Origin: Cryobacterium arcticum | GTDB lineage: Bacteria > Actinomycetota > Actinomycetes > Actinomycetales > Microbacteriaceae | Reading direction: 5' to 3' | NCBI RefSeq assembly: GCF_003185895.1 | Contig: NZ_QHLY01000005.1 | Span: 124,001 to 188,000 of the forward strand | DNA length: 64,000 nucleotides | Part shown: in pieces, positions 23,568-31,691 of the stretch | How the letters are laid out: each line of letters starts with the position of its first letter | Position numbering within the stretch: the first letter of the stretch is position 1 | Translations under genes and position numbers: made by a program | Notes under the pieces: generated by a model | Seen by the model: the letters and a program-made list of their open reading frames with translations, nothing else | Databases searched by the model: none | What the model was told of the DNA's origin: nothing

Positions 23568-24824
23568 ATGTCCAGCACGAACACTCCCGCCGACAGCCGC
23601 GGCGCCAGCGAGACCGGAGCGCTGACGCACGCCACCTCGACCGGCGTCACCGAGACACGTTCCGGTTCCGGTTCCGGTTCCGGCTCGGGTTCCGGCGACG
23701 ACGCACCGCCCACCGCCGACATCCGCTGGCGCACCGGCGACATCGAACACACCGCCCGCTGGCATTCAGAGGGCGGCTGGCCTGCGCCGCGCCGCGTGGT
23801 CGTCGTTGACGACACCCTCACCGCGGATGCCGCCTACCGCATGGCGAAGTCGGGCACCGGCATGCTCTGGACCGGCGACTTCCACAACGCGAGGCAGCTG
23901 CTCACCGCCATGGCCCGGCGGGTCGACCGGCACCACCGCACTCCCGCGGTCGACCTCAAGGCAGCGTTCGAGGCGCATCGCACCGAGGCACTGCGCCGGG
24001 CCCGGCTGCTCGGCCTGCTGCTGGTGACCCTCGACTCCGGTTACGCCCTCACCCTCCGTCGCGCGCCCGATGTGCGGCAGGCCTGCGTCGAGGCGTACGG
24101 CCCCGGCCACGGCCGTTCGGTCACCTCGCTGCGCGAACTGCTCGGTGTGATCGGCGCGCACGAGTGGCGCACCAAGGGGGTTCCGGTCGCGGCGCTCGGC
24201 GCCCGCATCCACCCGCACTACGGGGTCTTCTCACCCGTGCGGGGCGAGTACCTGGGCCTCGTCGCCACCGCTCCCCTGGACGGTCGCACGGTGGCGTTCG
24301 ACATCGGCACGGGCTCCGGCGTGATCGCCGCGATCCTCGCTCAGCGCGGCGTCGCGCGCATCGTGGCCACCGACCTGGAACCGCGGGCACTGGTCTGCGC
24401 CGGCGACAACCTGCACCGTCTGGGCTACGCCGACCGGGTCGAGCTCGTGGAAGCCGATCTGTTCCCCGACGGCCGCGCCGACCTCGTGGTCTGCAACCCG
24501 CCCTGGCTGCCCGCCTCGGCCAACGCCGGCACCGACTTCGCCGTGTACGACCCGAACGGCCGCATGTTGCGCGGGTTCCTGGCCGGCCTGGCCGACCACC
24601 TCACCACGGATGGCGAGGGCTGGCTGATCATCTCCAACCTGGCCGAATTGCTCGGGCTGCGCTCCCGCGGCGAACTGCTCGACCTGATCGACGACGCCGG
24701 CCTCACCGTGGTCGCGCGCCTGGACATCCGCCCCACCCACCGCAAGGTCGCCGACACCACCGACCCACTGCACGCGGCCCGGGTCGCCGAGGTCACCTCG
24801 CTCTGGCGACTCGCCCGCGCCTGA
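23568..24824 (+). CDS. Class I SAM-dependent methyltransferase with Ser-Gly repeat linker
   Basis: The 418-residue protein has an N-terminal domain of unknown type (residues about 50-230) and a C-terminal Rossmann methyltransferase with motif I FDIGTGSGVIAAIL, VATDLEPRALVCAGDN, and the catalytic-type NPPWLP. NPP(Y/F/W) is found in N-methyltransferases such as PrmC, RsmC and related rRNA or protein enzymes, so a nitrogen in protein or nucleic acid is the likely target. Residues about 31-44 are a Ser-Gly repeat encoded by a GTTCCG hexamer repeat. ATG 23568 is preceded by GAGCGG. The frame is open far upstream, but that is shadow of the LLM gene. Confidence 0.82.
   Translation: MSSTNTPADSRGASETGALTHATSTGVTETRSGSGSGSGSGSGDDAPPTADIRWRTGDIEHTARWHSEGGWPAPRRVVVVDDTLTADAAYRMAKSGTGMLWTGDFHNARQLLTAMARRVDRHHRTPAVDLKAAFEAHRTEALRRARLLGLLLVTLDSGYALTLRRAPDVRQACVEAYGPGHGRSVTSLRELLGVIGAHEWRTKGVPVAALGARIHPHYGVFSPVRGEYLGLVATAPLDGRTVAFDIGTGSGVIAAILAQRGVARIVATDLEPRALVCAGDNLHRLGYADRVELVEADLFPDGRADLVVCNPPWLPASANAGTDFAVYDPNGRMLRGFLAGLADHLTTDGEGWLIISNLAELLGLRSRGELLDLIDDAGLTVVARLDIRPTHRKVADTTDPLHAARVAEVTSLWRLARA
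23659..23694 (+). repeat. GTTCCG hexamer microsatellite inside methyltransferase gene
   Basis: Four exact GTTCCG units, one variant GCTCGG and one more GTTCCG encode the Ser-Gly repeat. Unit gain or loss keeps the reading frame and would change linker length only. Confidence 0.9.
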
Positions 24825-24840
24825 AGCCCCGCGTTCGCCC

Positions 24841-24927
24841 CCGCGGCACGCGTTGGTCCCGGCGGCACTAGTTGGTCCCGGCGGCACACGCTCGTGCACG
24901 TGCCCCCGCACCGAACACGTGCCGCGA
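24841..24927. repeat. GGCACG-type palindromic repeat, family 3, copy C
   Basis: Two left arms (GCGGCACGCGTTGGTCCC and GCGGCACTAGTTGGTCCC) face CACGTGCC and ACACGTGCCGCGAG on the right. It sits between convergent genes, 16 bp past the methyltransferase stop and 21 bp past the stop of the DUF1622 gene, so it could end both transcripts. Confidence 0.7.
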
Positions 24928-24948
24928 GGCCGCGCGGGCGGGCGCGGG

Positions 24949-25338
24949 TCAGTCGGAGGCGCTCTGCGCGGCAGCCGGGCTTCCCTTGCCCGCGGTGCGC
25001 CAGCGTGCCCACGGCCAGACGCCGTCCATCTCCACCTCGAGAGAGAAGCTCAGCAGCACCCGGATGATTACAATCGCGCCGAGCACGAGCACGCTCTCCA
25101 CGGTGGGTTCGACCAGGATGGTGCGAATGATGTCCGCCACGATCAGCACCTCGAGGCCGAGCAGGATCGCGCGGCCGAGGTTGCGGCGCATCACCTGGTA
25201 AGCCGTGGCCCGCGTCGCGGTGCGCAGCGCCTGCGGAATACCGCCGATCAGCGCGGCGAGCCCGCCGAACACCATGATCGCGGCGCCCAGGCCTTCGACG
25301 ACCTGCACGACCGCCCCGATCACCTCTTCGAACACCAT
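24949..25338 (-). CDS. DUF1622 membrane protein
   Basis: The 129-residue protein has three hydrophobic segments and the DUF1622 core: LGRAILLGLEVLIVADIIRTILVEPT, VLVLGAIVIIRVLLSFSLEVEM and WPWARW. The family is conserved and of unknown function. ATG 25338 (MVFEEVIGAVV) is chosen because GGAG lies 9 nt upstream and homologues start this way. An in-frame ATG at 25374 would add 12 residues and has a closer, poorer Shine-Dalgarno sequence. It ends next to a GGCACG-type repeat. Confidence 0.8.
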   Translation of the reverse strand: MVFEEVIGAVVQVVEGLGAAIMVFGGLAALIGGIPQALRTATRATAYQVMRRNLGRAILLGLEVLIVADIIRTILVEPTVESVLVLGAIVIIRVLLSFSLEVEMDGVWPWARWRTAGKGSPAAAQSASD

Positions 25339-25415
25339 CTGACCCCGCTCCGGCTGCAGTCCTAGCGGCGACATTACTCCCCGCCGCCACGGATAGGGAT
25401 GCAGGCACGGTCACC

Positions 25416-25620
25416 GGGTCTCGACAAGCTCGACCAACGCCCGGGGCGCGACCAATCCGCTGATCGAGCCCGTCGAGATCCCGCGAGCCGACCGCGTTCA
25501 CAACCACACCCGGTCTCGACAAGCTCGACCAACGAGCGGGGCACGGTCACCCGGTCTCGACAAGCTCGACCAACGAGCGGGGCACGGTCACCGGGTCTCG
25601 GCAAGCTCTACCAACGAACG
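25416..25620. repeat. TCTCGACAAGCTCGACCA array, family 2, long array
   Basis: One unit (25416-25439) is followed by an inverted diverged unit (25460-25482). Then come three tandem units starting at 25512, 25553 and 25594, spaced exactly 41 bp and separated by a common CGGGGCACGGTCACC spacer. The last unit has drifted. The array fills the gap behind the stop codon of the HlyC/CorC-like gene. It is too small and its spacers too uniform for a CRISPR. Confidence 0.85.
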
Positions 25621-25634
25621 GGGCGGGCAGCGGG

Positions 25635-26675
25635 TTACACGCTGGTGACGTCGTCCACCTCGCCGACGAGTTCCTCGATGATGTCCTCGAGGAACAGCAC
25701 CCCGGTCGCAACGCCGTCACCGTCGAACGAGGAGGCCACGTGGGAGCCGGTGCGGCGCATGGCCGCGAGGGCGTCCTCGAGGTCGCTGTCGCGGAGCACG
25801 GTGGCAAGCCTGCGCACCCGCTTGGCCGGAACCGGCTGCTGGAAGGCATCCGCTCCGGTGAGGTCCATCACGTCCTTGAGGTGCAGGTAGCCGGCCGGGG
25901 CTCCCGCACTGTCGGTGACGATATACCGGGAGAACCCATGTGCGGCCACAGCCTGCTGCAGATCAGCCGGCGACGCATGCTCCGGTAGGAATACGATGCC
26001 GGAGAGCGGCACCTCCACGTCGGAGACCCGCTTGGTGGTGAACTCGAACGCCGCCGACAACGTGCCGGAGGCGTCGGCGAGCATGCCCTCGCGGGTGGAC
26101 TGCCGCACGATGCCGGCCACCTCGTCGAGGGTGAACGCGCTGGTCGCCTCATCCTTGGGGGTCACCCGGAACACACGCAGCACGCTGTTCGCCAGCCAGT
26201 TCAGGCTCACGATCACCGGGCGGAACACCCGCGCCACGAACACCAGCGGCGGCGCGAGAAGCAGGGCCGCGCGGTCGGGCACCGAGAACGAGATGTTCTT
26301 GGGCACCATCTCGCCCAGCACCACGTGCAGGAAGGTGACCAGGGCCAGCGCCACCGCGAACGCGATCGCACTGATGGCCTCGGCGGAGAGCGCAGTGAGC
26401 CCGAGCGGGATCTCGAGCAGGTGGTGGATGGCCGGCTCGGACACGTTCAGGATCACCAGCGAGCACACCGTGATGCCCAGCTGTGAGGTGGCGAGCATCA
26501 GGGTCGCGTGTTCCATCGCCCAGAGGGTGGTCTTCGCCGCCTTGTTGCCCTGTGCGGCCAGGGGTTCGATCTGCGACCGGCGGGCCGAGATCACGGCGAA
26601 CTCGGCACCGACGAAGAAGGCGTTCACGATCAGTAGGACAACGAGCCAGAGCAGCCCGGGCAGGTACTCACTCAT
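25635..26675 (-). CDS. CNNM-domain (DUF21) plus CBS protein, HlyC/CorC-like, second gene of pair
   Basis: The 346-residue membrane protein has an N-terminal CNNM/DUF21 domain with about four hydrophobic segments (VLLIVNAFFVGAEFAVISARRSQIEPLA, LVFVARVFRPVIVSLNW). Two CBS motifs follow (from about residue 205), the last with VLFLEDIIEELVGEVDD. It lacks the C-terminal CorC/HlyC extension present in its partner. The family is linked to Mg2+ or Co2+ homeostasis; a direct haemolysin role is a legacy name. It overlaps the upstream paralogue by 8 bp and is in the same operon. Confidence 0.85.
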   Translation of the reverse strand: MSEYLPGLLWLVVLLIVNAFFVGAEFAVISARRSQIEPLAAQGNKAAKTTLWAMEHATLMLATSQLGITVCSLVILNVSEPAIHHLLEIPLGLTALSAEAISAIAFAVALALVTFLHVVLGEMVPKNISFSVPDRAALLLAPPLVFVARVFRPVIVSLNWLANSVLRVFRVTPKDEATSAFTLDEVAGIVRQSTREGMLADASGTLSAAFEFTTKRVSDVEVPLSGIVFLPEHASPADLQQAVAAHGFSRYIVTDSAGAPAGYLHLKDVMDLTGADAFQQPVPAKRVRRLATVLRDSDLEDALAAMRRTGSHVASSFDGDGVATGVLFLEDIIEELVGEVDDVTSV

Positions 26676-28017
26676 GGGTCAGCCTCCCTTCGATCGCGGC
26701 GGGCAGCGGGTCGGCATCAAGCCCGGACTCGGTCGGGGTGAGGCGCACGCGCAGCACGCGGGCACCGTCCATCCGCTCCACCCGCAGGGTGCCGGCGTCG
26801 ATCGTGACGACGTCGCCCACCTCGGGGATGCGGTCGAGCCGGTCGGTCACGAAGCCGGCGATGGTCTCGTAGTCGCCGTCGTCGGGCACGGTGACGCCGG
26901 CGCGGTCGAGCAGTTCATCGGGGCGCAGGGCACCGTCGAACACGATCGAGCGGCCGGTCTGCACGATGCCGGGCTTGGCCCGGTCGTGCTCGTCTTCCAG
27001 TTCGCCGACGAGTTCCTCCACCAGGTCTTCCAGGGTGACGATGCCGGCGGTTCCGCCGTATTCATCCGTCACCACCGCGATCTGCAGGCCCTGCTGGCGC
27101 AGGGTGCCGAGCAGCCTGTCGACGCCCATCGACTCGGGCACCCGCAGGGCGGGGATCAGCAGGTCGGCGGCGGTCACCAGGGCGCGCCGGCCGAGGGCCA
27201 CAGCGAAGGCCTGCTTCACGTGCAGCACCCCGAGGATGTCGTCGGTGTCCCGGCCGATCACCGGAAAGCGGGAGTAACCGGTAGTGCTGGCCAGGGTCAC
27301 GATGCTCTCGGCGGTATCGCCGGCGTGCACCGACGCCATCTGCACGCGCGGGGTCATCACGTCGGCCGCCGAGTGGTCGGAGAACCGCAGGGTGCGGCCC
27401 AGCATGTCGGCGTGGTTCGCGTCGAGCAGGCCCTCGAGCGCGGAGCGGCGCACCAGGAAGCCGAGTTCCTCAGCCGAGCGGGCGCCGGAGAGTTCTTCCT
27501 TCGGTTCGATGCCGATCAGGCGGATGAGCGCGTTCGCGGTGTTGTTGAACAGCAGGATCACCGGTTTGAAGACGGCGGTGAACGCGGCCTGCAGCGGCAC
27601 GACGACCTTCGCCGTGGCCAGGGGAACGGCCAGCGCGAAGTTCTTGGGCACGAGCTCGCCGATCACCATGGAGAACAGGGTGGCCAGCGCGATGCCGATG
27701 ACCGCGCCCAGCACCGGCACGACACCATCGGGCACGCCGAGACCGGTCAGCGGGCCGCGGAGCAGCGAGCTGATGGCCGGCTCGAAGGTGTAGCCGGTGA
27801 GCAGGGTCGTCAGTGTGATGCCCAGCTGTGCGCTGGAGAGGTGGGTCGAGGTGATCCGCAGGGCCTTGATGGTCGGGCCCAGGCGTTTCTCACCGCGGGC
27901 CTGCCGCGCCTCGAGTTCGTTGCGGTCGAGGGTGACGAGGGCGAACTCGGCGGCGACGAACACACCGGTTCCGGCGGTCAGGATGAGCCCGAGGCCCAGC
28001 ATGATCCATTCGTTCAC
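26668..28017 (-). CDS. CNNM-CBS-CorC_HlyC membrane protein, first gene of pair
   Basis: The 449-residue protein has the complete three-domain layout: a CNNM/DUF21 membrane domain (VFVAAEFALVTLDRNELEARQA, HLSSAQLGITLTTLLTGYTFEPAI), two CBS domains (MTPRVQMASVHAGD, then VVTDEYGGTAGIVTLEDLVEELVGE), and a C-terminal CorC_HlyC domain (ETIAGFVTDRL, VTIDAGTLRVERMDGARV). Members act in divalent-cation efflux or homeostasis with nucleotide sensing by the CBS pair. It is paired with a shorter paralogue, and such tandem pairs are common in actinobacteria. Start ATG 28017 is the first possible before the membrane domain. Confidence 0.88.
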   Translation of the reverse strand: MNEWIMLGLGLILTAGTGVFVAAEFALVTLDRNELEARQARGEKRLGPTIKALRITSTHLSSAQLGITLTTLLTGYTFEPAISSLLRGPLTGLGVPDGVVPVLGAVIGIALATLFSMVIGELVPKNFALAVPLATAKVVVPLQAAFTAVFKPVILLFNNTANALIRLIGIEPKEELSGARSAEELGFLVRRSALEGLLDANHADMLGRTLRFSDHSAADVMTPRVQMASVHAGDTAESIVTLASTTGYSRFPVIGRDTDDILGVLHVKQAFAVALGRRALVTAADLLIPALRVPESMGVDRLLGTLRQQGLQIAVVTDEYGGTAGIVTLEDLVEELVGELEDEHDRAKPGIVQTGRSIVFDGALRPDELLDRAGVTVPDDGDYETIAGFVTDRLDRIPEVGDVVTIDAGTLRVERMDGARVLRVRLTPTESGLDADPLPAAIEGRLTHE

Positions 28018-28165
28018 GAGGTGGCTCCCTGCGCCCGGAAGCGTTCGGGGCGGACAGGGAGCTTGGGTTTATGCGTGGGAGGGTCATCCATAGTGGATCG
28101 AGCCTAATGGCCGTTCCTGTACAAACGCACAGGGTACAACCGCTCGTAACTATCGTCACCACCCC

Positions 28166-28194
28166 TTGGCTTTAAAACCGAACGGCGTTAGGTT
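28166..28194 (+). promoter_or_regulatory. Promoter of the isomerase/oxidoreductase pair
   Basis: TTGGCT (28166-28171), a 17-bp spacer and TAGGTT (28189-28194) form a housekeeping-type promoter 39 bp upstream of the start codon. The spacer and -10 lie in an AAACC...GGTTT inverted repeat, a possible operator. Confidence 0.6.
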
Positions 28195-28232
28195 TGTCAC
28201 TGCAGATAACCATCACTTCCAAAGGAGCAAGT

Positions 28233-29036
28233 ATGTCCAGCACACCCTCGGTCCAGCTCTACACGGTGAGGGATGCCATCTCCGCCGACCTGCAGGGCGC
28301 CGTGGCCCGCATCGCCGAAATCGGCTTCACCCAGGTGGAGCCGTATGCCTTCATCGAACGGGCGGATGAGTACCAGCGTGCGTTCGCGGCATCCGGCATC
28401 ACGGCGCCGTCGGGCCACGCCCCCGTGATCGACTCCGATGACCCGGCCCGCGCTTTCGCTGCCGCGGCGCAGCTCGGCATCGGCACCGTCATCGACCCAT
28501 TCGTGCCCAGCGAGCGCTGGCAGAGCGCTGACGACGCCGCCCGAATCGCCGACCGCGTCAACGAGCTGCAGCTGAAGGCCGCCGCCGAAGGCCTGCGGTT
28601 CGGTTACCACAACCACAACTGGGAGTTCTCGAACCAGGTGGACGGCCGGGCCATCTACGAACTCTTCGTCGAGCGGCTCTCGCCGGAGGTCGCCCTCGAA
28701 CTCGACACCTTCTGGTCGACCGTCGGCGGCGCCGACACGCCTGAGCTGCTACGCCGGCTCGGCGACCGGGTGCAGTTCCTGCACATCAAGGACGGCCCGA
28801 TCCAGGGTGCCATCGCCACCTCCCTGCCGAGCGCCGAGAGCGCCCTCGACGTTCCCGCCGAACTCAATGCGGCCTTCAAGAGCCAGTTGCCCGCCGGCAG
28901 CGGGGAGGCCGGGGTCGCCGCGATTCTCGCCGCCGCGCCGCACGCCCTGCGCGTGGTGGAATTCGACGGTTACGCGGGTGACGTCTTCGAGGGCATTGCC
29001 GCATCGTTCGCCTGGCTTGCGGAGAACGACAAGTGA
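28233..29036 (+). CDS. Sugar phosphate isomerase/epimerase (xylose isomerase-like TIM barrel)
   Basis: The 267-residue AP-endonuclease-2/xylose-isomerase-like TIM-barrel protein has VQLYTVRDAISADLQGAVARIAEIGFTQVEPYAF, RFGYHNHNWEF, VALELDTFWSTVGGADTPELL, the metal-site motif LHIKDGP and a late VVEFDGY. These supply Glu, Asp and His metal ligands typical of the family, whose members isomerise or epimerise sugars, inositols or hydroxypyruvate. The product passes naturally to the oxidoreductase encoded next, which overlaps by 4 bp. ATG 28233 follows AAAGGAG by 5 nt. Confidence 0.88.
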   Translation: MSSTPSVQLYTVRDAISADLQGAVARIAEIGFTQVEPYAFIERADEYQRAFAASGITAPSGHAPVIDSDDPARAFAAAAQLGIGTVIDPFVPSERWQSADDAARIADRVNELQLKAAAEGLRFGYHNHNWEFSNQVDGRAIYELFVERLSPEVALELDTFWSTVGGADTPELLRRLGDRVQFLHIKDGPIQGAIATSLPSAESALDVPAELNAAFKSQLPAGSGEAGVAAILAAAPHALRVVEFDGYAGDVFEGIAASFAWLAENDK

Positions 29037-30139
29037 CGCGCACCGGACCCGTCGGCGTCGGCGTGATCGGCGCCGGCGTCATCAGCGGCACCTACCTGGA
29101 GAACATGACGGCGTTCGCCGACCTGGAGGTGCTCTTCGTCGCCGATCTCGACCTCGCTCGCGCCCAGGCGCAGGCGGAGGCATACGGGGTGGCAAGCCAC
29201 GGCACGGTCGACGAGTTGCTCGCCCGCGACGACATCGAGATCGTGGTCAACCTCACCATTCCCGCGGTGCACACCGAGGTGGGTGAGCGGATCATCGCCG
29301 CGGGCAAGCACGTCTGGAGTGAGAAGCCGCTCGCCCTCGATCACGACTCCGGGGCGGCGCTGCTCGCCGCGGCGAGCGCCGCGGGACTGCGGGTGGCCTG
29401 CGCACCGGACACCGTGCTGGGCGCGGGCATCCAGACCGCCATGCGAGCGATCCAGCGCGGCGACATCGGTGAACCGTTGACGGCGACCACCATGTTCCAC
29501 GTTCCCGGTCCGGATGCCTGGCACCCGAATCCCGAATTCCTCTTCGCGCTCGGCGCAGGTCCCCTCTTCGACATGGGCCCGTACTACGTGACCACCCTGG
29601 TGCACGCGTTCGGCTCCGCCAGCCGGGTCGGCGCGGTCTCGTCGCGTTCCCAGGCCGTGCGCACCATCGGCAGCGGCCCGCGCGCGGGTGTCGAGTTCCC
29701 GGTGCAGGTGCCCACCCACCACGCCGCGGTGATCTCGTTCGAGGGCGGGCAGTCCGCGCAGTCCACCTTCAGCTTCCAGAACGCCCTCCCCCGGGCGGGC
29801 TTCGTGGAGATCAGCGGCACCGACGGCACCCTGGTGCTACCGGACCCGAACACCTTTGAGGGCGACTCCACCCTGTGGCGGTTCGGCCACGACGAGCCGA
29901 CCACGATCCCGGCGACCGGCTCCACCTACGGCCGCGGTTCCGGAGTGCTCGACCTGGCCCGCGCCATCCGTGCCGGGGTGCCCGAGCGGGCCAGCGGTGC
30001 CGTCGCGGCGCACGTGCTCGACGTGCTGCTGGCCGTCTCGGCGGCCGCCGAGACCGGTCAAGTCGTCGACGTGCCCTCGAGCATCCCGAAGCCGGTTCCC
30101 CTGCCGGAGGACTGGAACCCCGCCACGGCCACGCTCTAA
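29033..30139 (+). CDS. Gfo/Idh/MocA-family oxidoreductase
   Basis: The 368-residue NAD(P)-dependent sugar or inositol dehydrogenase has the N-terminal Rossmann motif GVGVIGAGVISGTYLENM, then VNLTIPAVHTEVGERIIAAGKHVWSEKPLALD with the EKP motif. The C-terminal substrate domain has FDMGPYYVTTLVHAFGSA with the catalytic Asp/Tyr region. The GTG start overlaps the isomerase stop by 4 bp. Together they form a short carbohydrate-modifying operon whose substrate is unknown. The gene end overlaps the stop of the convergent TetR gene (shared CTAA). Confidence 0.88.
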   Translation: MTRTGPVGVGVIGAGVISGTYLENMTAFADLEVLFVADLDLARAQAQAEAYGVASHGTVDELLARDDIEIVVNLTIPAVHTEVGERIIAAGKHVWSEKPLALDHDSGAALLAAASAAGLRVACAPDTVLGAGIQTAMRAIQRGDIGEPLTATTMFHVPGPDAWHPNPEFLFALGAGPLFDMGPYYVTTLVHAFGSASRVGAVSSRSQAVRTIGSGPRAGVEFPVQVPTHHAAVISFEGGQSAQSTFSFQNALPRAGFVEISGTDGTLVLPDPNTFEGDSTLWRFGHDEPTTIPATGSTYGRGSGVLDLARAIRAGVPERASGAVAAHVLDVLLAVSAAAETGQVVDVPSSIPKPVPLPEDWNPATATL

Positions 30140-30756
30140 CCGCGCGGGTCTTCCTCGGGGCCGTCCGGTTCGGCCGGACGGCTCCCGGTGCGGGCCAGCG
30201 CGATCAGGGCCTCGACGTGCTCCCCCATGTCGCGGGTCTCGTCGAACATCCACTGCACCTGGATGCCATCGCTGACCGCCATCAGAATCGACGCGAACAT
30301 CTCGGGGTCGACCGACCGGTCGAGCCGACCGGACGCCTGCATCCGGGTCAGCCCGGCCGCGATCGTCTTCCGGGAGTGCGCGTAGCGTTCCCGAAAGTAG
30401 GCGTGCGCGGGATGCGCCGGGTCGGTCGCCGCGGCGGCGGACAGGTTCGCGAACATTTGCACGAGCCCGGGAACCTCGGCGTTGTGGCGGATCAGTGCCG
30501 CGTAGGTGGCCGCCGGGTCGGGGTCATTCGGATCCTTGGCCGCATCCACTTCGTCCCGGGTGCGCAGGATGGCCACCCAGAGGTCGTCCTTGGACTCGAA
30601 GTAGTGCAACAGCCCGGCCGACGTGAGACCGACGGCATCGGCGATATCCCGCACCGAGGTCTGGTGGAAGCCCTGCCGGGCGACCAGCGCGAGAGCAGTA
30701 TCCAGGATCTCGGCACGCTTCGCGACGCCTTTCGGGTATCTGCCCAGGGTCGCCAT
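30136..30756 (-). CDS. TetR/AcrR-family regulator
   Basis: The 206-residue protein has the TetR helix-turn-helix VRDIADAVGLTSAGLLHYFESKDDLWVAIL near residues 36-64 and a ligand domain with RMQASGRLDRSVDPEMFASILMAVSDGIQVQWMFDE, a C-terminal pattern common in BetI/TetR_C_6 regulators. It converges on the isomerase/oxidoreductase operon with a one-codon stop overlap, so it is a candidate regulator of that pair, though it could act elsewhere. No clear operator was seen at its own promoter. Confidence 0.85.
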   Translation of the reverse strand: MATLGRYPKGVAKRAEILDTALALVARQGFHQTSVRDIADAVGLTSAGLLHYFESKDDLWVAILRTRDEVDAAKDPNDPDPAATYAALIRHNAEVPGLVQMFANLSAAAATDPAHPAHAYFRERYAHSRKTIAAGLTRMQASGRLDRSVDPEMFASILMAVSDGIQVQWMFDETRDMGEHVEALIALARTGSRPAEPDGPEEDPRG

Positions 30757-30782
30757 GGTGCAAGGCTAGACCAGCGGCACGA

Positions 30783-31253
30783 CTAGCGCGGCGCGGCCGG
30801 ATCGCTGGCCGGGTCGGTCAGGGCGGTGACGCACCGGGCCAGCAGCGCGCGCAACTGCTCACGCTCGACAGCATCCAGGCCCGACCGCATCCGGTCTTCC
30901 ACCCCGCGCACCGCCGCGCTGGCCACGGTCAGCCGGCTGCGGCCCAGCTCGGTGAGCCGGGTCGGCAGTGCTCGGCCCTCTGCGGCCTGGTCGGGCCGGG
31001 ACACGAACCCGTCGCGTTCCAGCGCCTGCAGCAGCACGTTCATCGACTGCCGGGTGACGAAGGCGCCGCGAGCCAGCTCGGAGTTGGACAGGCCCGGCCG
31101 CTGGGCGAGCAGCTCCAGGCAGGAGTAGTGCGTCACGCTCATGCCGAGGGGGCGGAGCACCGCCTCCATTGCCGAGCGCAGTGCGCTCGACGCCTCCTTG
31201 AGCAGGTAGCCCACCGATGTCTCCAGTTCGATCTGCGCATCCTCTTGACTCAT
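30783..31253 (-). CDS. MarR-family regulator
   Basis: The 156-residue winged-helix protein has MSVTHYSCLELLAQRPGLSNSELARGAFVTRQSMNVLLQALERDGFV, the MarR HTH with recognition helix, and a wing GRALPTRLTELG. It is divergent from the VOC gene. Two matching palindromes occupy the 61-bp space between them, one covering its own start codon, so it most likely represses both genes. The inducer is unknown; an electrophile or phenolic compound would be usual for MarR proteins. Confidence 0.88.
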   Translation of the reverse strand: MSQEDAQIELETSVGYLLKEASSALRSAMEAVLRPLGMSVTHYSCLELLAQRPGLSNSELARGAFVTRQSMNVLLQALERDGFVSRPDQAAEGRALPTRLTELGRSRLTVASAAVRGVEDRMRSGLDAVEREQLRALLARCVTALTDPASDPAAPR

Positions 31254-31295
31254 GTCAGCATTCTGACATACTCTCTACATGTCAACTTACTGACA
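31252..31295. promoter_or_regulatory. Pair of MarR-type operators
   Basis: Site 1 (31252-31269) is ATGTCAG-CATT-CTGACAT with perfect 7-bp arms. Site 2 (31280-31295) is TGTCA-ACTTAC-TGACA. Both share TGTCA-N6-TGACA and their centres are 27 bp apart in the divergent promoter region. Site 1 overlaps the MarR start codon. Confidence 0.85.
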
Positions 31296-31314
31296 CTGAC
31301 GAAAGAGAATTCTC

Positions 31315-31680
31315 ATGACGGCTTCCGGCCCCGGTTTCATTTCCCTGCAGGTACGCGACATCGAGCGCTCCGCAGCCTTCTACGAGCGTTACCTCGGACT
31401 CACCCGGCAGGCCGGTCCGCCCCACGCCGTGGTCTTCGACACCAAGCCCGCCGCGTTCGCCGTGCGCGGAGCCCTGCCCGGAGTGGACCTCGACGCGGTG
31501 GGCCAACTGGGCTTCGGCGTGGGCGTCTGGCTGCATGCCCCGGATGCCCAGGACATCCACGACGCCCTCCTCACGGCGGGGGTCACCATCACCTCTACGC
31601 CCATCGACGGCCCGTTCGGCCGCACCTTCACCTTCGCCGACCCCGACGGCTACCAGATCACCCTGCACGACCGCGCGTAA
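31315..31680 (+). CDS. VOC-family (glyoxalase/bleomycin-resistance) protein
   Basis: The 121-residue metalloenzyme-fold protein has two beta-alpha-beta-beta-beta modules: FISLQVRDIERSAAFYERYLGLT at the start and FGRTFTFADPDGYQITLHD at the end. Family members isomerise, cleave or bind small reactive molecules. Conserved metal-ligand positions are only partly readable, so the reaction is open. It is divergent from the MarR gene with paired operators between, suggesting induction by a toxic small molecule. ATG 31315 follows AAGAGA. Confidence 0.85.
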   Translation: MTASGPGFISLQVRDIERSAAFYERYLGLTRQAGPPHAVVFDTKPAAFAVRGALPGVDLDAVGQLGFGVGVWLHAPDAQDIHDALLTAGVTITSTPIDGPFGRTFTFADPDGYQITLHDRA

Positions 31681-31691
31681 GCACGACGATC

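Noticed and set aside
25416..25620. CRISPR-like array
   Set aside because: Units are few and partly inverted, the spacers are the same sequence, and no cas gene is present. It is a tandem intergenic repeat.
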